In this document: piece after piece, positions 1 through 9,405 of the stretch | Position numbering within the stretch: position 1 is the stretch's first letter | Layout: the number at the start of each line of letters is the position of its first letter | Origin: Diphasiastrum complanatum | Lineage: Eukaryota > Streptophyta > Lycopodiopsida > Lycopodiales > Lycopodiaceae | DNA: 64,000 bases | NCBI GenBank assembly: GCA_029204225.1 | Contig: CM055104.1 | Coordinates: 20,801,761-20,865,760, forward strand | Direction: 5' to 3' | Translations under genes and position numbers: made by a program | The notes under the pieces: generated by a model | Told to the model about the DNA's origin: nothing | The model's input: only the letters and a program-made list of their open reading frames with translations | The model's database searches: none

Positions 1-329
1 CTAGAGAACACAGATAGGTCAGATACCACAGTCAGGGTCGTGTCCAGCGTACATGACCGACAGGGCAAGACAGTGTGAGTAGTGTGCCCCAGCACGGTCC
101 ATAGCCATGGCGGGCCTAACACAGCCTAGAGACCCTGTCAGCAGGATAGGGCCCCCAGTTGGGTCCCGACGTGCAGTCGGCCACGTCAGTGCCACGTGGC
201 CGACACTTGGCAGTAGCATGCTACCAGTCCTCACATTGGGCTAGGAGGAGCTTACTCTATATCAGGGAGTAGGCAAGGTTGGGTGGATCAGTTAGTGTTT
301 GCCCTACTGTGGTGTTAGGATCTATTACA
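1..329 (+). repeat. Partial LTR, gypsy family A (3' LTR or solo LTR)
   Basis: This matches the two LTRs of the complete element at 10,649-16,942, in the opposite orientation. It reads in sense direction on the + strand and ends in ...CTATTACA. About 29 bp of the LTR start lie beyond the left edge of the window. No primer binding site follows it, so it is either the 3' LTR of an element lying to the left or a solo LTR. Directly to its right is hAT-like coding sequence, so the insertion went into a hAT copy. Confidence 0.9.
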
Positions 330-942
330 GCTCTGCTGCCTAAGAACTCTCCCAGCTGGGCGATGGGTAGCGGACCTCCAGCACGGTGCACCAAACGTGA
401 CGGGAATGGATGATGACGCGACAGGCTGGGCACTAGTGGATGCATCAGATGTAGACGTGGAATGGGGAGAGTGGGATGCACTGGCCGGGATGGGTGCAGC
501 AGCGTAAGTGGGGTACACTGGTGGAGGGTGGACATCTGGCATGGGATACGAAAACTGCTGGGTAGGGAGGTCAACCGGATGTGAAGGGAGGGAGGAAGGG
601 GTCTCCTCAACATCTTGGAAGGCCTCGTCACTAGCATCCGGGGCCTGCTCCTGCTCGGGAGGCGGAGAGTCCATGAGAAAGTCGTAAACTGGCCCGTAGG
701 TATCCAAAAGTCGCTGCCTAACGGGAACGGACATGCTGGCACAAGGGGGCAGCATTCAGTGTGCCACCATCTCTCGCGCGTGCGCTGAGTAGGTGGCCTT
801 TAAGGCGAGTGAGGGTGGCAACGAACTCGGTCAGGCAATATTGACAGCGCACTATCCTTGCACCGGACTTGTTAGACTTGTCGGGAACCCGCCTGACAAT
901 GTCCACCTCGTCCCACAGATCGGCAAGGTTGGAATGCACCAT
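330..942 (-). pseudogene. hAT-like transposase fragment: BED finger plus Pro/Ser-rich linker
   Basis: The first ATG (942) opens with MVHSNLADLW, followed by a BED-type DNA-binding finger with CQYC and a downstream H (about residues 30-50). A Pro/Ser/Ala-rich linker follows (about 755-315), nearly the same as the linker at 9474-9899. The linker is in a different frame from the finger; a small indel near 740, in a run of C, explains this. The family is hAT-like DNA transposase, where the finger binds the transposon ends. The catalytic part is missing because the family-A LTR cuts the copy at 329. It is not functional. Confidence 0.75.
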
Positions 943-1330
943 CTCTGTAGAAAGGACTGGGGAAAGAAGGCAGAGATCTCTGTGGGTGCGATAGGAGTCG
1001 GAAGGGTTGAAAAAACCACAATAAAGGCCGAAATAGCAATAGCAGGGGAGGACGCGATCAGTGCAATTCGAAGACAGTCGGGAGGGCGCGGACAGTAGGG
1101 CGATGGGCATACAACAGAGAGGGCGCGAACAGCAGGGAGGGCGAGGATTGTAGGGCGACGGGCAGGGAGAGAGATGAAGCGAGGGGGGGGATTAGGTTAC
1201 AAAAGAAAATATTAATATATTAAATATTAAAAAATATTATATATTAAAAAATAATATATATTGTGGTACCGCAGATCAGTATGGATCCGCGGTACCACAC
1301 TGGATCCGTGGTACCGGGATCCGCGGATCC
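943..1330 (-). repeat. 5' region of the inverted hAT copy (arm of a large inverted repeat)
   Basis: Read on the minus strand, this carries GGTACC/GGATCC-rich sequence, an AT-rich stretch of TATTAATA-type words, then a C-rich and pyrimidine-rich leader up to the BED ATG. The same order appears on the + strand at about 2730-3077, ahead of the second BED exon. The two copies are therefore inverted relative to each other, with about 1.4 kb between. Either could hold the hAT promoter; no single TATA box stands out. Confidence 0.7.
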
Positions 1331-1465
1331 TGGTACCGCTGGATCTATGATCATAGTACCATAATGGCGGTACCACCATTATGGTACCGCCGGTACCATA
1401 ATGTTGGTACCGCCATTATGGTGCCGCCCAAAAATCCGCGGTACCAGGGCTGCACCATTTTTAAT
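1331..1465 (-). repeat. GGTACC palindromic block, copy 1
   Basis: This is a dense run of six-base palindromes (GGTACC, CCGCGG, GGATCC) and of CCATTATGG words, giving many nested hairpins. The same block recurs at 2492-2560, 4384-4475 and 18,762-18,870, each beside a hAT copy and each preceded on its own strand by an A/T-rich run. It may be a subterminal region of the hAT elements or a separate satellite-like unit. Confidence 0.7.
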
Positions 1466-1515
1466 TTTTAATTTTTTTTAAATTTATTTATTTATTTATT
1501 TTTTTATTAAAAAAT

Positions 1516-2443
1516 TTAGTGGGCAATATGGGTATCAGCTTGAAGCTCTTGACGAGAGCAGTGCATTTATGCAGGTTGCCGGTGCTTTCAGCTACAAAAT
1601 GTGTTAGAAACCTAATTAATGCACCTCTCACTTTAGTAGTTACTAGTTAACCCTGAGCTCAGATCTGTAAGGCCCCCGTTATGAGGAGAAGCCATTACTG
1701 AGCACGGTTATTAGTATAGGGTCTATTGTGAGACCATGATGGTTATGAGATGGCTAGATTACAGTTTCTATATAGAAGCAAGTCTTGGGGGGTTCGGGGG
1801 GCAGTAGCCCCCCGGCGGGGGGTTTGGGGGCAGAGCCCCTCAACGGCGGGGTCCGGGGGTTTAGGGTTTAGGCCTAAAAATATCATAGATTCTTTTTTTT
1901 AAAAATAAAATAAAATTGAGTGGGCAATATGGGTATCAGCCTGAAGCTGTTGACGAGAGCAGTGCATTTATGCAGGTTGCCGGTTCTGACGAGAGCGAAC
2001 AACCAAAGGACCAAGGACATGCAAAACACCAAAATGTGTGTTTTCGCTCAGGGAGTCGAAAGGCCAAATCTTGAAGAGGTCGTGCCGTTGGGGGGCTATG
2101 CCCCCCAAACCCCCCGCCGGGGGGCTACTGGACCCCCCGTTTCTCGTGGGGCTTCCGCTCCCCGAACCCCCCAAGACTTGCTGCTATATAGAAACTGTAA
2201 TCTAGCCATCTCATAACCATCATGGTCTCACAGTAGACCCTATACTAACAACCGTGCTCAGTAATGGCTTCTCCTCATAACGGGGGCCTTACAGATCTGA
2301 GCTCACGGTTAACTAGTGACTAGTAAACTGAGAGGTGCATTATTTAGTTGTCTAACACATTTTATAGCTGAAAGCACCGGCAACCTGCATAAATGCACTG
2401 CTCTCGTCAAGAGCTTCAAGCTGATACCCATATTGCCCACTAA
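1516..2443. mobile_element. Fold-back (long inverted repeat) element
   Basis: The left arm (about 1516-1800) and right arm (about 2160-2443) are inverted copies roughly 280 bp long and about 95% alike by eye. Both start from the outside with TGGGCAATATGGGTATCAG and run inward to a G-rich stretch. A third, direct copy of the first ~65 bp starts at about 1920. The centre holds G/C-rich segments able to form strong hairpins. No convincing protein is encoded. The outer ends are followed by A/T-rich sequence with the same ACTAAATTT word on both sides. This could be a fold-back transposon or two inverted copies of a short non-coding element. Confidence 0.6.
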
Positions 2444-2491
2444 ATTTAAAAAAAAAAAAGTTTAATTTTTTTAAAAAAAAATATATTAAAA

Positions 2492-2790
2492 AATGGTGCC
2501 GCCCTAGTACCATGGATTTTTGGGCGGCACCATAACCGCGGTACCACCATTATGGTACCGGTCCAGACGCATCTGTTTTTTTTTTAAAAAAAAAGTTAAA
2601 AAATAAAAATTGGACACGTCCGACACCGCGTCCGGGGGTCGGACGCATCCGGGTCCGGACGCCGAACGCGGACGCGGACACGGGCATTCCGGCCCGGACC
2701 CTCATGTCTTCATAGATCCAGCGGTACCAGGACCCGCGGATCCACTGTGGTACCGCGGATCCATACTGATCCGCGGTACCACAATATTTA
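2492..2790 (+). repeat. GGTACC block, copy 2, with a GGACGCG-rich insert
   Basis: The block begins with the same ATGGTGCCGCCCT word as the other copies and continues to the GGTACC/GGATCC run at about 2720-2782. Between the halves (about 2562-2705) is an insert with an A/T run and repeated CGGACGCG / GTCCGGAC words. A similar insert type lies at 4510-4660. It directly precedes the 5' region of the + strand hAT copy. Confidence 0.65.
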
Positions 2791-3077
2791 TTATTTTTTA
2801 ATATTTAATATATTAATATATTTTCTTTTTACCCTAATCCCCCCCCCTCGCTTCATCTCTCTCCCTGCCCATCGCGCTGTTGTCCGCGCGCTCTTCCTGT
2901 TGTCTGCGCCCTCTCTGCTGTCCGCGCACTCCTCGCCATCACACTATATTTGCGTTGCACAAATCGCTTCCGCCCCTTCTACTGCTACTTCGGCCATTGC
3001 TGTGGATTTTCCAGCTTTCCGCCTCCTATGGCACTCACGATCATCTCTACCTTTTTTCCCCAGTTTCCTCTACAGAA

Positions 3078-3765
3078 ATGGTGCATTCCAACCTTGCCGA
3101 TATGTGGGGCAAGGTGGACATTGTCAGGCGGGTTCCTCCATTGCTGTGTTTCGTTGACCTTCCACCCGTGCACATGTGCTGAAGCATTTCATTGCACGTA
3201 CCACAGGACTGTGCTGCCTCCATGTGTGAGCGTAATTGGAGCACATGGGCACTCATTCACACGAGGAGAAGAAACAAGTTGTCAGTGAGTCAGTTGGAGC
3301 GGTTGGTGTTCTGTAACACCAACGCACGTCTCGCCAGGAGACTTCCGACCATTACGAGCGCATTGTAGGTGATAAGCTATTCTCCCATAGCATGTTGGTT
3401 GACCCCTGGTACGTTGGTTTCATTTCTTGATAAAGTTGTCTCTCTGACATGCAAATTTTAAACCTTGCAGACGAAGATATCTGATTTGGAGCGCCAGGTT
3501 GACTTGCCTACGGACAACACCCATCCCATGCCTGCAGATGACCTGGGCACACAGTTGATGGGAGAGAGAGAGAGAGAGAGAGAGGAAGCTTGCCGAGATG
3601 AGAGAGAGAGAGCTTGGGCTTGAGCACAGAGAGCCTCGAGGCATTGTACGAGGCAGATGAGCCAGTGTTAGAGGATGATCAGGATGAGGATGAGGATGAG
3701 GATCCGCCATCTCACGACAACCTGTTTCTCGAACTGGCTCTCACAGCCTCTCAATGGCTCTCACT
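3078..3765 (+). pseudogene. Internally deleted hAT-like transposase (BED start, hAT-C dimerisation domain, acidic tail)
   Basis: MVHSNLADMW at 3078 starts the BED exon, which stops near 3145 without the zinc ligands. From 3213 a different frame gives CERNWSTWALIHTRRRNKLS, the signature of the hAT C-terminal dimerisation domain, up to about 3365. A frame change then gives DHYERIVGDKLF...VDPWYV, followed by an intron whose acceptor TTGCAG ends at 3470. The next exon encodes SDLERQVDLPTDN and, after a (GA)n run, an acidic tail (EDDQDEDEDEDPP, about 3660-3715). Linker, DUF659 and catalytic core are all gone. It is a non-autonomous deletion derivative of the same hAT family. Confidence 0.75.
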
Positions 3766-3918
3766 GGCTCTCTCACAGCCTCCCTCTCACAGCCTCTCAC
3801 TGGGTCTGTGACACAGCCTCTCACAATGCCTCTCTCTCACAGCCTCTCACTGGCTCTCTCTCATAGCCTCTCACAGCCTCTCACTGGCTCTCACAGCCTC
3901 GTGAGTGCCTATTTAACC
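3725..3918 (-). promoter_or_regulatory. CTCTCACAGCC tandem repeats and TATA-like box (remnant upstream region of the convergent ORF)
   Basis: On the + strand the unit CTCTCACAGCCTCTCACTGG repeats irregularly. Just beyond, the minus strand reads GGGGTTAAATAGGCACT (3904-3920), a TATA-like box. The same arrangement lies upstream of the minus-strand ORF at 17,836-18,222, where the box reads GGATAAATAG. In this copy the ORF itself has been deleted, leaving its upstream region against the hAT tail. Promoter function is inferred from position. Confidence 0.45.
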
Positions 3919-3959
3919 CCACGGCCTGTTCCCCCATGTGCAGCTGTTGATGATCCCTC

Positions 3960-4225
3960 CAGGTGCCCTTGTACCTGCCCCCATTTGTTGCTCCCCCACA
4001 TGCTGCACTCCCATTGGCCCCATGGCCTGCTCCCCCACAGTGCCCATGTGCTACTGTACCTGCCCCATGTATTGCTCCCCCACATGCTGCACTCTGATTG
4101 GGTCCGTGGTCTGCTCCCCCACAGTGCCCATGTGACGGTGTACCTGTCCGGATTTGCTGCTCCCCCACATGCTGCACTCCCATTGACCCCAAGGTCTGCT
4201 CCCCCACAGTGCCCCCTGTACAGTC
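3960..4225. repeat. Minisatellite, about 85-bp unit, three copies
   Basis: The word CTCCCCCACATGCTGCACT recurs at about 3991, 4075 and 4160, with matching text between. A related array with a ~87-bp unit lies at 18,440-18,640 in the same position relative to the TATA-like box. The open frames across it are a by-product of the repeat. Confidence 0.7.
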
Positions 4226-4247
4226 CCCCCTTTTTTCTAAACCCTAA

Positions 4248-4292
<45 letters not shown>

Positions 4293-4383
4293 CTGAATTT
4301 TTTACCCTAAATTACCCTAGTAAAAGGGGTTTTTAATAGAAAATAAAAAAAATAAAAAAAATAAAATAATAAAAATATTATTA
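4226..4383. other. AAACCCTAACCC motif, long T run and A/T-rich spacer
   Basis: A telobox-like CTAAACCCTAACCC (4236-4250) is followed by about 40 T and then A/T-rich sequence with no reading frame of interest. Confidence 0.6.
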
Positions 4384-4474
4384 TTATGGTGCCGCCCTGG
4401 TATCGTGGGTCTGAGGGCAATACCATAATGGCGGTACCACCATTATGGTATTGGCGGTACCATGGGATTCTATG

Positions 4475-4475
<1 letters not shown>
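4384..4475 (+). repeat. GGTACC block, copy 3
   Basis: It starts ATGGTGCCGCCCTGGTA and ends TATGATATATATAT, matching the layout of the copy at 18,762-18,870. Both mark the far side of a hAT copy and are in the same orientation. Confidence 0.65.
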
Positions 4476-4505
<30 letters not shown>

Positions 4506-4756
4506 ATAATAACATAAGGGTCCGGGCCGGACGCGGGCTTTCGGCGTCTGTGTCCGACGCCAGGACCCGGACGCGTCCAAAAAAAAAACTTGCAATTTTT
4601 TTTTGGACACGTCCAGCGTCCGGACGCGGGCGCGTCTGGGCCCCGGACGCGTTTTTTTTAAAAAAAAAAGAAAAAAAAAAAGGGCTCGCGGGCAGCAGAA
4701 TAGTCCGTAGAAGCCCGAGAAGCCCGAGAAGGTGAGAGAGAGGAGAGAAAGAGGGC

Positions 4757-4824
<68 letters not shown>

Positions 4825-5117
4825 GGGTTATGGTGTGTGTGTGTGTGTGATGATTGTGTGTGTGTGTGATGGTTTATGTGTGTGTGTGTGTGTGTGTGGG
4901 TTAGTTGATTTGTGTATGCACAGATGTGTGTGTTTGTGGTGATTTGTGTGTGTGAGAGAGGGTGAGATAGAGAGTGTGAGAGACAGAGAGAGGATTTGTG
5001 TGTGTGTGCGCGCGTGTATGAGACATGGTGTGTGTGTGAGTTCAGGGTTTAGGGTCTGCGTGCTTGGGTTTAGGGTTTAGGAGAAGAGAGAGAGAGAGAG
5101 AGATTAGATTTGCGTGC

Positions 5118-5188
<71 letters not shown>
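4476..5188. repeat. (TA)n, CGGACGCG-rich stretch, (GA)n and (GT)n microsatellites, telobox
   Basis: A TA run (about 4476-4508) is followed by GC-rich CGGACGCG/GTCCGG words with A and T runs (4510-4690). Then come a (GA)n run (about 4758-4820), interrupted (GT)n runs (4825-5035, 5121-5147), GGGTTTAGGGTTTAGG (about 5066-5082) and another (GA)n run (5148-5188) that runs into the ATG of the hAT copy. Open frames here are low-complexity shadows. The telobox and GA tracts next to a start codon could be promoter elements; this is inference. Confidence 0.7.
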
Positions 5189-5193
<5 letters not shown>

Positions 5194-6297
5194 CGCTCGT
5201 CCCATTTGGGATGAGGTGGAGTTGATGCCCGACAAAAAGTGGCGTTGCCCTTTTTGTCGAAAGCAGTTCACAGGGAACGCCTCGCGGGTTCGAGCACATT
5301 TGGGGGGGTTGCGAGTCCGACCCACAGGGGGACGCTACGGGATCGGCGTTTGTATGGTCATCCCCTTTGCGGAGAGGGCTCGCATTCTCGAGGCATATGC
5401 TGTGCCAGGTGCTGAGCCCGACGAGCAGTCCACAAATGCCGCGGACTCTATTTCCACTAGTGCACCCACTGCCACCGCCCCTGCCACTGGTACACCCACC
5501 GCCACCGCCCCCACCCCCGCTACCGCATCCGCACCCACCACCGCCTCCGTCTCCGCCATAGCCACCCCCACCCCCTCCGCTAGTACTCCCCATGGATCCA
5601 CAGCCTCCACTGCTGCACCTACGCCTGTGCCATCACCGTCAGATCTGCACGGTCCTTCCACATCCTCCGCTTCCGCACCTACACCTATGCCACCACCTCC
5701 AGGTCTGCAGCACAGAGAGGCCACCGAGACCATAGCACAGATGTTCTATGACCTGAACCTTCCCTTTATCATGGCATGATCCCGCATCTTTCGAGAGGCT
5801 ATCTCGAAAGTTGCAGTCTGCGGGCCCGGTTACACACCACCCACAGCCGACGCACTACGCGGCCCTTTGCTCCAGGAGCGGGTTGCATCAATCAGAGAGA
5901 GACTAGACGCATTGCATGAGGCTTGGGATAGATACGGCTGTTCCATCATGGCTGATGGGTGGACTGATCGTCGTAGACGTCCACTCATCAACGTGATTGT
6001 TTCTAGTTTTACGGTTCCATGTTCCTGCGCAACATCGACGCCTCCGAGGCAGGGAGAGTGCATTCGGCCGAGTACATTTACGGCATCATCCGCACAGCGA
6101 TAGAGGAGGTCGGGCCACAACGCGTTGTCCAGGTAAATTTTCTTTCATTGGTTGCTTGGTCATTTACTGCTTAATGTTGATACAAAAGTTTTGTGTAGTT
6201 TTCAGTTGATTGCAATGTGTCCAACTGCCGCGGTATGGGGGAGCTTATGGCAGAGTACCCCTCCATTGTGTGGACTCCATGCGCCGCACACTCGATC
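5189..6297 (+). pseudogene. hAT-like transposase, copy A (BED finger, linker, DUF659), broken
   Basis: MAARPIWDEV opens a BED finger (CPFC at about residue 22, H near 37). It is followed by a Thr/Ala/Pro-rich linker and then the start of DUF659: YGCSIMADGWTDRRRRPLIN. An in-frame TGA at 5777-5779 and a one-base loss near 6005 break the frame. Beyond it FYGSMFLRNIDASEAGRVHS to VVQ continues DUF659. A splice donor (CAG/GTAAAT, 6132) and acceptor (TTTTCAG, about 6206) bracket a short intron. The next exon reads NCRGMGELMAEYPSIVWTPC and AAHSIL, the usual TDNAxNC...PCAAH region. At about 6300 the copy stops abruptly against gypsy sequence. It is non-functional as it stands. Confidence 0.8.
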
Positions 6298-6554
6298 CTA
6301 TCCAGATGCAACAGACTTTGAAGCGCAAGGCGGGATCTCCTTTGGCTCATCAGGCTTACAACAAGTCTCCTCTTAGCTCAGAACAAAAGGACAAGGCCAA
6401 GAAAGACGGATTATGCTTCTTCTGTCTTGGCAAGCATCTTGTCAAAGATTGTCCTCGCCGCACAGACATGAAGCTCCATGTTTTACAACAACATCAAGAT
6501 AAGGACAAGGATGAGGAGATTTTGGAAGACTTATTAGTAAGCGACGATGAGTAG
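6298..6554 (+). pseudogene. Gypsy gag fragment with CCHC zinc knuckle
   Basis: Gag sequence begins without an LTR, directly after hAT codons, at MQQTLKRKAG. The knuckle CFFCLGKHLVKDC fits C-x2-C-x4-H-x4-C. The frame ends at a stop at 6552. The knuckle binds the RNA genome inside the particle. The 5' part of gag and the whole leader are missing, and the protease expected downstream is also absent. Confidence 0.75.
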
Positions 6555-6859
6555 GCAGCCTGTATAGTTTTTCTTTCTTTTGCATGTATATAAAGTTTGG
6601 ACATGAGGGTTTGTCTCATGTTTTAAAAGGGGGGGGGGGACCATTTGTTGAGGGTCCTCTTGTTACCTGTATGCAAATAAAGAGAATGGAGATTCAGTAT
6701 TTGTGGTTGTGTTATGTGAATGTTGATTCTAGTTTTGATTCTTATGTTGGTAATAATCAGATAAGCACACTCACTAATAAATCACAAGAAGCTTCATTTA
6801 CTTTTGCATCCCCTAGTGCACATGCATTTGCATTACAGCCTAGATGTGACCCAGCAAGT

Positions 6860-8088
6860 GAGTTGGAGAAGTCCATCCGCACGCAGTTTAAACACGTGCT
6901 AATTAGTAATATGCCAGAGGGATTGTCGCCTAGTCGGAACGTTGATCATCGTATTGAGCTCGTTCCAGGGGCAAGTCCGGTATGTAGGCCTCCTTATAGG
7001 ATGAGCCTAAAAGAGGAAGAGGAAGTCAGAAAGATGTCGGAGGAGTATCTCAAGCTGGGGTACATCCGTCTGAGTTATTCACCTTTTGCCTCTCCTATTT
7101 TACTTGTTAAGAAAAAGGATGGTAGTTTCCGGATGTGTGTAGATTACAAGGGATTGGATAAGATCGCTGTAAAGCACAGGTACCCGATGCCCAGGATTGA
7201 TGATCTACTGGATGCGTTGCAAGGTGCAACCATTTTCAGTAAGATAGATCTCAAAAGTGGATACCATCAAATACGGATTCGAGATGAAGATGTCCAAAAG
7301 ACGGCCTTCCGAACCCGTTTTGGTCATTATGAATTTCTGGTTATGTCATTTGGGTTAACCAATGCCCCAGCCACGTTCATGATGCTCATAAACGATGTCT
7401 TGCGAGACTATATGGGCAAGTTTGTCGTCAATTTTATTGACGATATATTGGTTTTTAGTAAAGCGGTCGAGGAGCATGAGGTTCATCTCAAGACCGTTTT
7501 GGGCAAGTTACAAGCTTCTGTCTTGTATGCCAATGCTAAGAAGACAGAGTTGTGTAAGACTCGTGTCGAGTATTTGGGTCACGTAGTGACAGCTGAGGGT
7601 ATTTCGGTTGACCCAGCCAAGGTGGCTGTGGTTAAGAAGTGGCCGAGGCCTGCCGATATACGCCAATTACAATCTTTCTTATGTTTATGCAAGTTCTACC
7701 GGCAGTTCGTTAGGAACTATTCCAAGGTAGCTACTCCTTTGATGGACCAGTTACGGAAAAACAGCGCTGTAGATCGGTGGGTTGCTGAAGCTCAGCACAG
7801 GTTTGAGAACTTGATGGAGGCGCTGGCCACGGCTCCAGTTCTCAAGTTTGTTGATACCCAGAAACTGTTTGACCTAGAGACGGATGCAAGTGGCATTGCC
7901 GTAGGTGCAGTGTTGAGCCAAGATGGTATACCCGCACAGGAGCAAGAACTGTATGTGAGTACATGCGCTCAAGGTGTGGAGACATTATTTATATGGCGCC
8001 GAGTTTTTGTATACACAGATCATTATACTTTAAAGTATTTTGCACTCAGCCAGATTTGTGAGGCCGCCAAGCTCGGTGGGCCGAGCTG
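6860..8088 (+). pseudogene. Gypsy reverse transcriptase and start of RNase H
   Basis: The frame is open from 6584; recognisable RT begins near 6940 (NVDHRIELVPG...RPPYRMS). Motifs in order are VDYKGLDKIAVKHRYPMPRI, SKIDLKSGYHQI, AFRTRFGHYEFLVMSFGLTN and the catalytic FIDD (about 7434-7445). RNase H starts at LETDASGIAVGAVL (about 7875-7920). A deletion near 7940 removes part of it, and the frame ends at 8088. The RT copies the RNA into cDNA and RNase H removes the template. The text is closest to the minus-strand element at 49.7-54 kb, so both are probably one gypsy lineage. The piece has no protease, LTR or intact RNase H, so it is dead. Confidence 0.85.
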
Positions 8089-9405
8089 ATGCAGGAATTT
8101 CATTTCGAAATTTGCTTCTAAGGAGGGAAGGAAAATGTGGTCGTTGATGCACTATCGTTGGTACTGCATCAGATGAGCCTTGCCTGTAGTTGACAGTGAT
8201 CTCATGGAGGAGATCAAGAGGGCTCAACAAAAGGACCCACATTGTCAGTGTGTGTAGCCTATGCATGCAAGTTAGTTGACCAAGCGGAAGAGTCAGCCTC
8301 GCCTGTCGCTTCTGTAGAGGAATACACCAGTACTTATTTGACATACACCGTGAAGGAAGGTATGTAGTTGAGAAAACAGAAAAGTATTCGTGCCAGACGT
8401 GAAGGATCTTCATCGTAAGATACTTCATGAATGCCATGATAGTCCCTGCGCAGGGCACCCTGGTATTGATAAGACTAGTGAGCTTTTGAGAAGGCATTAT
8501 TTTTGGCCACGATTGTAGCGGGATGTAAGAGAGTACGTCCATCATTGCACGACTTGTCAGGTGAACAAGGCCGAGAGAGTAAGTCCTCCGGGCTTGCTAC
8601 ATCCACTTGAGATACCTACAGGAAGGTGGGAAAGCATCTCTATGGATTTTATTGTTGGGCTACCCAAGACCCAGAATGGATTCAATTCCGTTATGGTAGT
8701 GGTAGACAGGTTTTCCAAGATGGCTCATTTCATCGCTACGACCAAGAAGGTCACAGCTCCGCAAGTGGCTGAGTTGTTTATTCAGAATATTGTCAGGTTA
8801 CATGGTCTTTCGAAGTCCATAGTTTCTGACAAGGATCCCAAGTTTACGGGAAATTTCTGGATTGAGGTGTTCGCCAAGCTGGGAACACAGTTGCGGATGA
8901 GTAGCTCTGAGCATCTTCAGACGGATGGTCAGACAGAGCGAGTGAATCAGATCTTGGAAGATATGCTTAGGGCATATGTGAGTAGTACGCAAACAGACTT
9001 GGTAAAGCATTTACCGCTATTGGAGTTCGCGTACAATGATAAGAGACATGCGTCCACACTGGATTGAGTCCATTTGAGCTCAATTATGGTTTCAGGCCAC
9101 TGAGTCCTGCAATCATAGGGATTCCGCATAGGGTACCTAGTGCTGTAGAGTTTTTGGCTCAGATGCAGCAGAAGCTAGAGTTGGCACGAGACAACTTCTC
9201 CAAAGCTGTAGCTAGGGCAGAGAGTTATGCTCGTGAGAACCGTACCTATCAGGAATTTGAGAATGGAGATTGGGTGTATTTCCTAGTCCCTTCGAAGTCG
9301 AAGGTGCTACGCACAAGAAAGTGCGCCAAGTTATCTCCTAGGTATTGTGGACCATGGTTGATTATTAAGAAGGTGAGCCAAGTAGCTTATAAGCTACAGC
9401 TACCT
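8089..9405 (+). pseudogene. Gypsy integrase, broken, truncated at the C-terminus
   Basis: From 8089 to 8540 the RNase H end and HHCC zinc region are present but scrambled by stops and frame changes. From 8561 the catalytic core is open: [12 protein letters not shown] (first Asp), VSDKDPKFTG (second Asp) and TERVNQILED (Glu), the D,D-35-E triad. A TGA at 9065 interrupts, then the same frame resumes to [12 protein letters not shown] and VAYKLQLPP. At about 9405 the text switches to the hAT linker, so the integrase C-terminus, any chromodomain and the 3' LTR are absent. Confidence 0.8.

Noticed and set aside
1920-2216. 98-codon + frame inside the fold-back element
   Set aside because: It crosses repeat arms and G/C hairpins, has no recognisable domain, and its frame is not kept in the other arm copies.
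3614-4296. Several long + strand frames through 3.6-4.3 kb
   Set aside because: They arise from CTCTCACAGCC repeats, the ~85-bp minisatellite and the T run; no domain and no consistent frame. Only the acidic hAT tail at the start is kept as coding.
5044-5082. Interstitial telomere array
   Set aside because: Only two or three TTTAGGG units; a telobox or chance motif is more likely.
5042-5733. Gly-rich and Ser/Leu/His-Thr repeat frames on the minus strand
   Set aside because: Antisense of GA/GT microsatellites and of the Thr/Ala/Pro-rich hAT linker.
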